DNA from: Burkholderiales bacterium
GTDB lineage: Bacteria > Pseudomonadota > Gammaproteobacteria > Burkholderiales > Burkholderiaceae
Length of the DNA: 21,428 nt
Direction of reading: 5' to 3'
Assembly (NCBI GenBank): GCA_947372535.1
Contig: CANBUA010000045.1
Location: 1-21,428 of the forward strand
Both the position numbers and the translations under genes were made by a program. This document shows positions 15,161-21,428 of the stretch, piece by piece. Below the pieces are notes generated by a model that was not told where the DNA came from, did not search any database, and saw only the letters and a program-made list of their open reading frames with translations. Each line of letters opens with the position of its first letter. Within the stretch, counting starts at the first letter, position 1.

Positions 15161-15888
15161 TGGAGATTTCCAAAAACGGGGTTAACCCTCAGCCCTCCCC
15201 TGAACCTGGGGAACCATCCCCGACAGGGCGGCGTTATGGCGGCATCGACCACCAGGAACGCCAGCGCCAACGCCGGGAAAAACTGATCACCGCCGCCCTG
15301 GCGGTGTTCGGTGAGCAGGGCTACCATCCCTCCACCGTTCGGGATGTCTGTCGGCGTGCTGAGTTGACTTCGCGCTACTTCTACGAGTCGTTCAGTGGCA
15401 TGGACGCGCTGTTCGAGGCCGTCTACGTGAGCGTGAGCCGCGACCTCATGCACCAGACCATGACGGCCTTGCAGAGCACGCCCATGGACCCCGAGCGCCT
15501 GGCCGAGGCCGCCGTGCGCACCTTTCTGGAGTTCATCCGCGAAGACCCGCGCCGCGCCCGCGTGACCTTGATCGATGCCCAGAACGTCGGGGCTGGCACC
15601 AGCCGCATCAGCAGCGATGCCAACCGTGACTTCGCCACCCTGATCGCCGGTTTTGTGGACATGCTCTACCCCGGTCTTCAGGAAAAAACCGGCCTGAGCC
15701 CCACCATGGTCGGCATCGGCCTGACGGGCGCGGTGATCCGCATCGCCACGTCCTGGGTCGAGGACAAGTGCGCCACGCCCGTCGAAGACGTGCTGCGCAA
15801 CATGATGGCGTTTTACGTGGCCGCCATCCATTACGCCGAGAAGATGCTCAGCCAGCAAAACGCGTCCAGGCCATCAGCCAGCGCATGA
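15160..15888 (+). CDS. TetR/AcrR-family transcriptional regulator of the BVMO cassette
   Basis: The product has 242 residues from ATG 15160. A TTG two codons earlier (15154) is possible, but no ribosome-binding site supports either start. The first 30 residues are Pro/Gly-rich and probably disordered. The TetR DNA-binding domain follows (about 35-85), with the helix-turn-helix STVRDVCRRAELTSRYFYES and then GMDALFEAVY. The rest is the helical ligand-binding domain. It is transcribed away from the BVMO-SDR-esterase operon across a 73-base spacer, the usual layout for a local repressor released by substrate or product. The ligand is unknown. Confidence 0.92.
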   Translation: MEISKNGVNPQPSPEPGEPSPTGRRYGGIDHQERQRQRREKLITAALAVFGEQGYHPSTVRDVCRRAELTSRYFYESFSGMDALFEAVYVSVSRDLMHQTMTALQSTPMDPERLAEAAVRTFLEFIREDPRRARVTLIDAQNVGAGTSRISSDANRDFATLIAGFVDMLYPGLQEKTGLSPTMVGIGLTGAVIRIATSWVEDKCATPVEDVLRNMMAFYVAAIHYAEKMLSQQNASRPSASA

Positions 15889-15904
15889 AGGCCGGCCATG
15901 GTGA

Positions 15905-15930
15905 TGACCGCGCGCTATATTGCGCGGTCA
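15905..15930. repeat. Perfect 9-bp inverted repeat upstream of the SRPBCC gene
   Basis: TGACCGCGC (15905-15913) and GCGCGGTCA (15922-15930) form a perfect stem around the AT-rich centre GCTATATT. It lies 17 bases after the TetR stop and 19 before the next ATG. No T-run follows, so it may be an operator or leader hairpin. The TATATT in the loop resembles a -10 element, but no matching -35 is clear. Confidence 0.55.
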
Positions 15931-15949
15931 CTCTCACCCTGGATTCCAC

Positions 15950-16366
15950 ATGCCCCGTTATCAGATCCTCATCGACGAATCCTTCCGCCGCCCGGTCGGG
16001 GAAGTGTTCGCCGCCTTGGCGGACCACAACAACATGGCCAAGTTGTTCGGCGCGCCCGTCAAGCGAATCAAGGAGGGCAGCAGCGAACTCAATGGGGTGG
16101 GCTCGGTACGGCACATCGGCCCGCCCGGCCCGCTGGGCGTGCAGGAAACGGTCACGGCCTATGAGCTTGACGAACGCATCGGCTACCAAGTGACTCGAGG
16201 TGGGGCGCCCATGAAAAATCACCAGGGCGACATGCGTTTCGAATCGACCGCCCAGGGCTCGCGCCTTCAATGGCAGATCGATTTCGACATGCCGCCCGTG
16301 CTTGGTGGCATCGTGAGCAAAGTGCTCAAAGGCGCATTGGTCAGGGGCGTTCGCACGCTGGCCTGA
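15950..16366 (+). CDS. SRPBCC-family (START-like) protein
   Basis: The product has 138 residues from ATG 15950. It starts MPRYQILIDESFRRPVGEVF and continues FAALADHNNMAKLFGAPVKR, the typical first strand and helices of the helix-grip (Bet v1/polyketide cyclase-like) fold. The pattern LGVQETVTAYELDERIGYQV, then STAQGSRLQWQIDFDM, fits its later strands, and it ends in a C-terminal helix. These proteins bind hydrophobic ligands in a central cavity, and some act as cyclases or lipid carriers. The gene follows the TetR gene by 61 bases on the same strand. A link to the ketone-oxidation cassette is possible but not shown. An in-frame start at 15920 lies inside the inverted repeat and is disfavoured. 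Confidence 0.85.
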   Translation: MPRYQILIDESFRRPVGEVFAALADHNNMAKLFGAPVKRIKEGSSELNGVGSVRHIGPPGPLGVQETVTAYELDERIGYQVTRGGAPMKNHQGDMRFESTAQGSRLQWQIDFDMPPVLGGIVSKVLKGALVRGVRTLA

Positions 16367-16382
16367 TGGGCGGTGCTTGAAG

Positions 16383-16400
16383 GCGGCACGCGCGTGCCGC
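16383..16400. repeat. 18-bp perfect palindrome between convergent genes
   Basis: Bases 16383-16400 form a perfect self-complementary GCGGCACGC-GCGTGCCGC. It lies in the 42-base gap between the convergent SRPBCC and helicase genes. It can fold as a GC-rich hairpin from either strand and may act as a bidirectional transcription barrier, but neither side has a T-run. Confidence 0.5.
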
Positions 16401-16408
16401 GGCCGCGC

Positions 16409-17683
16409 TCAGGCGTCGGGTTTTTGGCCGCCTGAAGCCGCCGCCAACGCTGCGGCCTCGCGGAGCTTGTCCTTCTTACTCTTGCGCGTGCCCTTGATGC
16501 CGCCGTTCTCCGCGCCCACAGGCGTGGCGGCCTCATCGGGCAAGTCCTTGGGCTCAAAACCAGGGATCTCTTCGCGCAGCACGCGCAGCCCCTGGCGTTT
16601 TTCAATCACGCGGAAATGGGCCTCGGCCTGCGCCGTGACGAAGCTGATGGCCACGCCTTTTTCACCGGCGCGACCAGTGCGGCCGATGCGGTGGGTGTAG
16701 TCATCGGGCGATCGCGGCAGGTCGTAGTTGACGACCGCTGGCAGTTGCACCACGTCGATGCCGCGTGAGGCCACGTCGGTGGCCACCAGCACCTGAAGGC
16801 GGCGCGCCTTGAAGGCGGCCAGCACCTCGGTGCGCCGGCCTTGGCTGAGCTCGCCATGGAAGGCGGCGGCGTCGATGCCTTGGCGCACGAGTTTTTCGGC
16901 CACATGCTCGGTCGCGTACTTGGTGGCCACGAAGACCATCACGCGCTCCCAGCCCTGGGTCGCGATCAGGTGGCGCAGCAAGGGCGTGCGAGCGGCTTCA
17001 TCGACCGCGATGGAACGCTGCTCGATGTCGGGCGCGCTCTCGGGCTCGACGGGGATGTCCACACGTGCCGGATCACGCAACAAGGTACGCGCCAAGGCCT
17101 GCACGGCGGGGGCAAAGGTGGCGGAGAAGAACAGGCTTTGCCGTTGCTCGGGCAGCATGTCCACCAAGCGTTGCATCTCTTGCGAGAAGCCCAGATCGAG
17201 CAGGCGGTCGGCCTCGTCGAGCACCAGCACCTCGACACCGCCCAGCCCCAAGGCACCATGGTCGATCAGGTCCAGCAGGCGCCCGGGTGTGGCCACGATG
17301 ATGTCGGCACCCCCACGCAAGGCCATCATCTGCGGGTTGATGGAGACGCCCCCAAAGGCCGTCATCACCTTGAGGCTGAAGGGCAATGCCCTGGCCAGCA
17401 GGCGCATGGTGTCGCCCACCTGAGCAGCCAGCTCGCGCGTGGGCACCAGGATCAAGGCGCCACCGTGCCCCTGCCCTGCCTCATGCGCCTTGGCCCAGCC
17501 TTGCAGCAGGGGCAAGCCGTAAGCAGCCGTTTTGCCTGAGCCCGTCTGCGCCGTGGCCAGCACATCGCGCCCTTGCAGGATCAGCGGAACGGCTTCGTGC
17601 TGGATGGGGGTCGGCGTGGTGAACCCCTGATCCGTCGCAGCACGGACCAAGGCGGGCAGCAGACCCAGGGAAGCAAACGACAT
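16409..17683 (-). CDS. rhlE: DEAD-box ATP-dependent RNA helicase, RhlE type
   Basis: The product has 424 residues from ATG 17683, where it reads MSFASLGLLPALVRAATDQG as RhlE proteins usually do. A GTG at 17707 would add eight residues and cannot be excluded. The helicase core is complete: Q motif (FTTPTPIQ, 21-28), motif I AQTGSGKT (45-52), Ia PTRELA (81-86), Ib TPGR (132-135), II DEAD (156-159), III SAT (187-189) and VI HRIGRTGRAG. The C-terminal tail after about 375 is Lys/Arg-rich (KGTRKSKKDKLREA) and likely binds RNA. Such helicases remodel RNA during ribosome assembly, decay or cold adaptation. The gene is divergent from nemR. Confidence 0.95.
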   Translation of the reverse strand: MSFASLGLLPALVRAATDQGFTTPTPIQHEAVPLILQGRDVLATAQTGSGKTAAYGLPLLQGWAKAHEAGQGHGGALILVPTRELAAQVGDTMRLLARALPFSLKVMTAFGGVSINPQMMALRGGADIIVATPGRLLDLIDHGALGLGGVEVLVLDEADRLLDLGFSQEMQRLVDMLPEQRQSLFFSATFAPAVQALARTLLRDPARVDIPVEPESAPDIEQRSIAVDEAARTPLLRHLIATQGWERVMVFVATKYATEHVAEKLVRQGIDAAAFHGELSQGRRTEVLAAFKARRLQVLVATDVASRGIDVVQLPAVVNYDLPRSPDDYTHRIGRTGRAGEKGVAISFVTAQAEAHFRVIEKRQGLRVLREEIPGFEPKDLPDEAATPVGAENGGIKGTRKSKKDKLREAAALAAASGGQKPDA

Positions 17684-17740
17684 GGCAGGCGGGCCGTGAC
17701 GAGCCACGACCGCAAAAGGAAGACAGGAGAAGTCGAGCAG

Positions 17741-17768
17741 TGTATAGGGGCATTGTCGAGGCTGGCAA
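17741..17768 (-). promoter_or_regulatory. Sigma-70-like promoter of the helicase gene
   Basis: On the minus strand TTGCCA (17768-17763) and TATACA (17746-17741) are separated by 16 bases, matching five and four of six consensus bases. Transcription would start near 17734, giving a leader of about 50 bases before ATG 17683. Confidence 0.5.
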
Positions 17769-17801
17769 ACGTTTCAAGACGACTGGTCATATTCTTCAGG
17801 C

Positions 17802-18419
17802 ATGCCACGCACGCTCGACAAGACCGACATCCCCCGCCGCCTGACGCTGGCCGGTTTCACCCTGTTCAACCAGCAGGGCTACAACGCCACCGGCATCCAG
17901 CAGATCACCGATGAGGCCGGCGTGCCCAAAGGCTCCTTCTACAACCACTTCGAGAGCAAGGACGCCTTCGCCGGGCAGATCATCCGGCACTACGCCGACG
18001 GGGTGGATCAGGCCTGGGTGGCTGGCTTGGCCAACGCGCCGGCCGATCCCCTCGCGGCCTTGCGCCATCTGTTCAGCGGCTTCATCGCCCACCACGAACA
18101 ATCGGCCTGCCCTGGCTGCCTGATCGGCAATTTCGCCGCTGAGATGGCCGAGTCCAGCCTCGTCTGCCGCACCGAACTGGGCGCCGTCATGCGCAATTGG
18201 CGCGAGCGGCTGGCCAGCCTGATCGAACAGGCGCAAGCCTCTGGCCAGGTGCGCACCGACCTGGATGCCACCGCCCTGGCCGCCTTTTTCTGGGACGCGT
18301 GGGAAGGCGCCTTGCTGCGCATGCGCATTGAGCACAGCTCGCGTCCTTTGCATGCCGCCCTCGACCTGATGCTGGACAAGTTTTTCCAGCCTGTTGCTTC
18401 CACTTCCTCACCTGCTTGA
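17802..18419 (+). CDS. nemR: TetR-family electrophile/redox sensor, NemR-like
   Basis: The product has 205 residues. The helix-turn-helix lies in IQQITDEAGVPKGSFYNHFE (32-51), characteristic of the NemR/AcuR group. In E. coli NemR, Cys106 senses hypochlorite, quinones and aldehydes. Here a Cys also falls at residue 106 in the matching context PGCLIGNFAAEM, and a second Cys at 103 adds CPGC; C122 is a third. The E. coli Lys175 that bonds with Cys106 is Arg here (R175 in LLRMRIEHS). The gene precedes nemA by 14 bases and probably represses the operon until electrophiles modify it. The family and neighbour agree; the exact inducer is unknown. Confidence 0.9.
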   Translation: MPRTLDKTDIPRRLTLAGFTLFNQQGYNATGIQQITDEAGVPKGSFYNHFESKDAFAGQIIRHYADGVDQAWVAGLANAPADPLAALRHLFSGFIAHHEQSACPGCLIGNFAAEMAESSLVCRTELGAVMRNWRERLASLIEQAQASGQVRTDLDATALAAFFWDAWEGALLRMRIEHSSRPLHAALDLMLDKFFQPVASTSSPA

Positions 18420-18421
18420 CC

Positions 18422-18426
18422 AGGAG
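18422..18426 (+). promoter_or_regulatory. Ribosome-binding site that sets the nemA start
   Basis: AGGAG at 18422-18426 is seven bases before ATG 18434. This favours that ATG over the in-frame TTG at 18416, which would overlap the nemR stop and place the site inside the coding region. Confidence 0.8.
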
Positions 18427-18433
18427 TTCATCC

Positions 18434-19546
18434 ATGAACCAGACAAACACCTCTACCAACGCCGACAAGCTCTTCGAGCCCTTCCAACTGGGCAGCATCA
18501 CCTTGTCCAACCGCATGGTGATGGCACCGCTCACACGCAGCCGCGCCCAAGCCGGCAACGTGCCCGGCCCCTTGAGCGTGGAGTACTACGCCCAACGCGC
18601 CAGCGTCGGCCTGATCATCGCGGAGGCCACGCAGGTCTCGGCCCAGGCCCAAGGCTATGTGTCCACGCCGGGCGTGCACAGCCCCGAGCAGATCGCTGGC
18701 TGGCGCCTGGTGACCGACGAAGTGCACCGCCGTGGCGGCAAGATCTTCCTGCAGATCTGGCACACCGGCCGCATGTCGCACACCGCCTTCCAGCCGGGTG
18801 AAAACGCACCAGTGGCCCCATCGTCCATCGCGGCCAAGGCCAAGACCTTCGTGCCCGGCGCCGGCATGATCCCCACCTCCTTGCCACGTGCGCTGGAGAC
18901 CCGCGAGATCCCCGGCATCGTGGGTGATTTCCGTTCGGCCGCGCGCCACGCCATCGAGGCCGGCTTCGATGGCATCGAGGTGCACGGCGCGCATGGCTAT
19001 TTGCTGGATGCCTTCTTGCGCGATGGCTCGAACAAGCGCACCGACGAGTACGGCGGCAGCATCGAAAACCGCGCGCGCTTCCTGATCGAGGCGATGGCCG
19101 CGGTCATCGATGAAATCGGTGCGGACAAGGTCGGCGTGCGCCTGTCGCCCGTCTCGCCTGTCAACGACTCAAACGAAAGCCACCCGCAGCCATTGTTCGA
19201 GCACGTGGTGCGTGAGTTGGAGAAGCTCAAGCCCGTCTACATCCACGTGGTCGAAGGCCACACTGGCGGCCCGCGCGACAACGCGCCGTTCGACTATGAG
19301 GCGCTTCACCAGCTGTACTCGGGCGTCTGGATGGTCAACAACGGCTATGACAAGGCCATGGCCGAGGAAGCAATCGCTTCAGGACATGCCGACTTGGTGT
19401 CCTTTGGCCGCTTGATGCTGAGCAACCCGGACCTGCCGCGCCGCTTCAAGGAGAACGCGCCCTTGAACGAGTTGTTCGCCGATGCGCCGCTGTATGGCGG
19501 TGAGGGCGCGCACGGGTACACGGACTATCCGGCGCTGGGCGATTGA
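18434..19546 (+). CDS. nemA: Old Yellow Enzyme-family alkene reductase, NemA-like
   Basis: The product has 370 residues from ATG 18434. It is a full-length FMN TIM-barrel ene-reductase. Visible features are VMAPLTRSRA (29-38), the FMN-binding region FLQIWHTGRMSH (105-116), substrate-binding H184 and H187 in VHGAHGYLLDAFL (the His-His type seen in PETN reductase and NemA) and SNKRTDEYGGSIENR. Presumed proton donor is Y189. These enzymes use NAD(P)H to reduce activated C=C bonds, quinones, nitro groups and nitrate esters, so they detoxify electrophiles. It is cotranscribed with nemR, a 14-base spacing apart. It is convergent with the small secreted-protein gene ending at 19602. Confidence 0.95.
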   Translation: MNQTNTSTNADKLFEPFQLGSITLSNRMVMAPLTRSRAQAGNVPGPLSVEYYAQRASVGLIIAEATQVSAQAQGYVSTPGVHSPEQIAGWRLVTDEVHRRGGKIFLQIWHTGRMSHTAFQPGENAPVAPSSIAAKAKTFVPGAGMIPTSLPRALETREIPGIVGDFRSAARHAIEAGFDGIEVHGAHGYLLDAFLRDGSNKRTDEYGGSIENRARFLIEAMAAVIDEIGADKVGVRLSPVSPVNDSNESHPQPLFEHVVRELEKLKPVYIHVVEGHTGGPRDNAPFDYEALHQLYSGVWMVNNGYDKAMAEEAIASGHADLVSFGRLMLSNPDLPRRFKENAPLNELFADAPLYGGEGAHGYTDYPALGD

Positions 19547-19601
19547 TGGGTTGACGGATGGCCTCAGCGCACGAACACAGGCGCATCCTGCCGAGCACCA
19601 C

Positions 19602-20264
19602 TCACGCCCCGGTGACCGGCCTGATGACGGCGAGCAAGGCCATGGCGGCCAAAGCCATCAATTCAACCCAGCCCAGCGCCCCGCCACCGCCGGAAGCAGT
19701 GCCACTGGCCGCCACCTCCACGACTGGGGCTGGCAATGTCTGGGTGCCGTCCAAGCCGGTGACCACGGGTGGAGAGGTGCCAGGGCCCACGATTCCTGCA
19801 TCGCCGATGGCGACCGCGCCGCCTGCACCATCCGGAGGTGGCAGACCGCCGTCGATGGTGTTCATGACGGTCGAAGCCGCATTCAGCTTGAGCGTGGAGG
19901 CTGCGATCACGGTGCCCCCAATGGCATTGACCACGAAGGCAGCATTTGGCGCCTCCACGCTGCCCGTCATGTTGACCAAGGCATCCGAGCGAAACTCCAG
20001 CACCGGCGCCGTCACCGAGACCTCGCCCGCCACCAACAACAGGTGATGCCCATATATCACCACTCGCTTGTCCGACACGATGCGCGCCGTGCCTGCCAGC
20101 GAGAAATCGCCGGTGCATTCGATTTGAAGCACCGTGTCCGTGGTCGTGGTGGTGCGCTCGCCACTGCATTGATCGCCGTCGATGCTGACCACATCGTCAT
20201 TGGCCTGGGCCAGGACGGTCATCGCCAGCATGAGGCCACCCAAGATGGCTTTCCCTGATGTCAT
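19602..20264 (-). CDS. Secreted/surface protein with GlyGly-CTERM-like sorting tail
   Basis: The product has 220 residues. An N-terminal signal peptide (MTSGKAILGGLMLAMTVLAQ, cleavage after AQA near 21) is followed by two Cys (33 and 50) and a Thr run. The body (about 40-150) alternates short hydrophobic strands with Asn, Gly and Ser, like a right-handed beta-solenoid (LVNMTGSVEAPNAAFVVNAI). A Pro/Gly-rich linker follows (about 140-190). The C-terminus is SGGGGALGW, a hydrophobic stretch and a single Arg (191-215), closely resembling the GlyGly-CTERM sorting signal cut by rhombosortase. No rhombosortase gene lies in the window. The function is unknown. Overlapping plus-strand frames are shadows of this gene. 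Confidence 0.8.
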   Translation of the reverse strand: MTSGKAILGGLMLAMTVLAQANDDVVSIDGDQCSGERTTTTTDTVLQIECTGDFSLAGTARIVSDKRVVIYGHHLLLVAGEVSVTAPVLEFRSDALVNMTGSVEAPNAAFVVNAIGGTVIAASTLKLNAASTVMNTIDGGLPPPDGAGGAVAIGDAGIVGPGTSPPVVTGLDGTQTLPAPVVEVAASGTASGGGGALGWVELMALAAMALLAVIRPVTGA

Positions 20265-20285
20265 GTTGAATTGCTCGAATGAAAG

Positions 20286-20298
20286 CCGCCCACGGCGG
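20286..20298. repeat. Small GC hairpin in leader of the CTERM-tailed protein gene
   Basis: CCGCC (20286-20290) and GGCGG (20294-20298) form a five-pair stem with a CAC loop, followed on the minus strand by CTTTC. It lies 22 bases upstream of the ATG at 20264. It could be a weak terminator for the DinB-family gene or a leader hairpin. Confidence 0.35.
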
Positions 20299-20331
20299 AA
20301 GGACGCCAGGCTATCCCAGGGGTATGAGGCA

Positions 20332-20362
20332 CGTCAACGACCCAGACAGGGGGTCGTTGACG
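20332..20362. repeat. Perfect 12-bp inverted repeat between the DinB and CTERM-tail genes
   Basis: CGTCAACGACCC (20332-20343) and GGGTCGTTGACG (20351-20362) are perfectly complementary around a seven-base loop (AGACAGG). It starts 11 bases after the DinB-family stop at 20373 on the minus strand, the expected place for a terminator. The following minus-strand bases are not T-rich, so an intrinsic terminator is not certain; an operator or mRNA 3'-stabilising hairpin are alternatives. Confidence 0.65.
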
Positions 20363-20372
20363 ACCACAAGTC

Positions 20373-20915
20373 TCATCCAGCCGCGCTCGGCACCAACACC
20401 AACAAGTCCGTCACCCCCACATCGCTGCCTGCTTGCGTCAACAAGGCCGAGGCCTGCCCACGGTGATGCGTCTGGTGGTTGAAAAAATGCATCAGTACGC
20501 CGTGGAAGCCCTTGCGGTGATCAATGCCGTTGGTGGTGCGAAACTGCAAATCGGCATCCAGGCTGGCATCGCTCAACTCGGCGGTGAAATCCAGGATGAG
20601 CTGGTCGAGCCGCTCGCGGTAAGCGGCCAACGGAGCCAGATCGGGGAACAAGGTGATTTGCAGGCCGGCCGGATCTTCAAGCTGGTCAAGCGCCAAGGCC
20701 AATGATGGGAAGTTGGCCGGGTGGCGGGCAAAGCGCCGCAGCCACAGGGTGTCGCCCACCGCCACATGGTTGAGCGTGCCAAAAATCGAGCCAAAGAAGG
20801 CACGCCGGTCCAGGTGCAGATCGGCCGGTGGCAACTGCAGTGCGGCCTCGAAAACTTTGGCGTTCATCCACTGGTTGTAGCGGGCCAGGAAGGCGAAATG
20901 TTCGGCGCGGTTCAT
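20373..20915 (-). CDS. DinB-family (DUF664-like) metal-binding protein
   Basis: The product has 180 residues from ATG 20915. An upstream start at 21032 would add 39 residues without family features. It forms the four-helix DinB/YfiT-like fold: MNRAEHFAFLARYNQWMNAK is helix 1, H50 in FGTLNHVAVGDTLWLRRF lies in helix 2, and the later motif FFNHQTHHRGQASALLTQAG carries H147 and H151 (HxxxH). H50, H147 and H151 are the usual metal triad. DinB-family proteins are often thiol-dependent transferases or of unknown role. The name comes from DNA-damage-inducible Bacillus DinB, not from polymerase IV. It is divergent from the GntP permease gene at 21133. Confidence 0.9.
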   Translation of the reverse strand: MNRAEHFAFLARYNQWMNAKVFEAALQLPPADLHLDRRAFFGSIFGTLNHVAVGDTLWLRRFARHPANFPSLALALDQLEDPAGLQITLFPDLAPLAAYRERLDQLILDFTAELSDASLDADLQFRTTNGIDHRKGFHGVLMHFFNHQTHHRGQASALLTQAGSDVGVTDLLVLVPSAAG

Positions 20916-21132
20916 GACGGGCTCAATGCTTGGCGGTTCAATGGCGCAGGCAAACGAAGATGCCGACGGACCACCGGACTTTATCAAGCCATGAGGGCTT
21001 GTGTGACAGTTGGGCAGGGCACATCGCGGCAAGGGCCTTTCGAGGTTTTCAAACCGACCGCCCTGTCATCCCGTAAAACGGCATATCGTGCACCGCCGTC
21101 GGCCGCATCATGTCAAACAAGGGGGACCTCTC

Positions 21133-21428
21133 ATGAGCTTCTTGATCATCCTCCTGGCCTTGGGCCTGCTGATCTTCGCCGCCTACAAGGGCCACAGCGT
21201 GATCCTGTTCGCGCCACTGGCGGCCCTGCTGGCCGTGCTGCTGACCGAGCCCTCGCTGGTGGCCCCGGTCTACATCGGGCTGTTCATGGACAAGATGGTG
21301 CAGTTCATCAAGCTGTACTTCCCGGTGTTCATGCTGGGCGCTGTGTTCGGCAAGCTGATTGAGCTGTCGGGGTTTTCTTCGTCCATCGTGGCCGCCGTGA
21401 TCGCGCTGGTGGGCCGCGCGCGGGCCAT
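21133..21428 (+). CDS. GntP-family permease, N-terminal part (runs off window)
   Basis: The frame starts at ATG 21133, with AGGGGGA about seven bases upstream, and is open to the window end, giving about 98 residues. The sequence MSFLIILLALGLLIFAAYKG, then HSVILFAPLAALLAVLLTEP and KLYFPVFMLGAVFGKLIELS, matches the first three membrane segments of GntP-family permeases (gluconate and related hydroxy-acid:H+ symporters). The GKLIELSGFS motif is strongly conserved in one GntP subgroup of proteobacteria. The protein acts in the inner membrane. The substrate cannot be given from this part, and no sugar-acid enzyme gene is visible beside it. Confidence 0.9.
   Translation, partial: MSFLIILLALGLLIFAAYKGHSVILFAPLAALLAVLLTEPSLVAPVYIGLFMDKMVQFIKLYFPVFMLGAVFGKLIELSGFSSSIVAAVIALVGRARA

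Noticed and set aside
17767..17774. AAACGTTT palindrome in the nemR/helicase intergenic region
   Set aside because: It is only eight bases with no extension of the arms, and it overlaps the helicase -35 element; chance is a sufficient explanation.
17775..17790. A possible NemR box (GAC-GACT-GGTC) upstream of nemR
   Set aside because: One arm lacks a base compared with the E. coli TAGACC-N4-GGTCTA consensus as I recall it, so the palindrome is incomplete. It is too weak to list as an operator.
19558..20046. A 162-codon plus-strand frame opposite the CTERM-tailed protein
   Set aside because: It is low-complexity Ala/Thr/Pro sequence. The minus-strand frame has a signal peptide and a structured tail, so it is the real gene.
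1..21428. CRISPR arrays, toxin-antitoxin pairs, retrons, phage or transposon genes
   Set aside because: I found no regularly spaced repeats, no transposase, integrase or reverse-transcriptase motifs, and no terminal inverted repeats with target duplications. The NYN nuclease has no small partner gene that would suggest a toxin-antitoxin pair.

Overview
This is a GC-rich chromosomal window with tightly packed genes on both strands. The protein families and their wording (NYN RNase, DHA2 MFS pump, ModD, large acyl-CoA dehydrogenase, BVMO–SDR–esterase cassette, NemR/NemA, GntP permease) suggest a betaproteobacterium of the order Burkholderiales. That assignment is an inference from protein style; there is no rRNA or other marker to prove it. 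I see no tRNA, rRNA, insertion sequence, CRISPR array, phage gene or replication origin.

Layout. 1-1156 (minus): a small J-domain protein, a 183-residue protein with a very acidic tail, and the start of a third unidentified gene, probably one operon. 1276-3527 (plus): a NYN/PIN-like nuclease and a 14-TM drug-efflux-type MFS protein. 3538-3880: two gene remnants back to back, the C-terminal ends of a LysR regulator (minus) and of a methyl-accepting chemotaxis protein (plus), which looks like a deletion scar. 3978-5750 (plus): a two-domain VOC protein and a luciferase-like flavin monooxygenase. 5747-6592 (minus): an orphan ModD. 6900-8720 (plus): a 606-residue acyl-CoA dehydrogenase with a clear promoter, two overlapping palindromic operators and a strong terminator. 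8826-11687: a divergent pair of secreted proteins, one unknown and one an endoglycoceramidase-like GH5 hydrolase.

11706-15888 is a catabolic cassette: alpha/beta-hydrolase, short-chain dehydrogenase and Baeyer-Villiger monooxygenase on the minus strand, with a divergent TetR regulator. The expected chemistry is secondary alcohol to ketone to ester or lactone to acid plus alcohol. 15950-16366 is a small SRPBCC protein. 16409-17683 (minus) is an RhlE-type DEAD-box helicase. 17802-19546 (plus) is a nemR-nemA electrophile-response operon. 19602-20264 (minus) is a small secreted protein with a GlyGly-CTERM-like tail, 20373-20915 (minus) is a DinB-family protein, and the window ends inside a GntP-family permease.

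Most of this is recognisable oxidative metabolism and stress response. I do not see a convincing new defence or mobile system. The best leads are the tandem operator in the acyl-CoA dehydrogenase promoter, the CTERM-tailed protein, the NemR variant residues, the fused gene remnants and several perfect inverted repeats in intergenic DNA.
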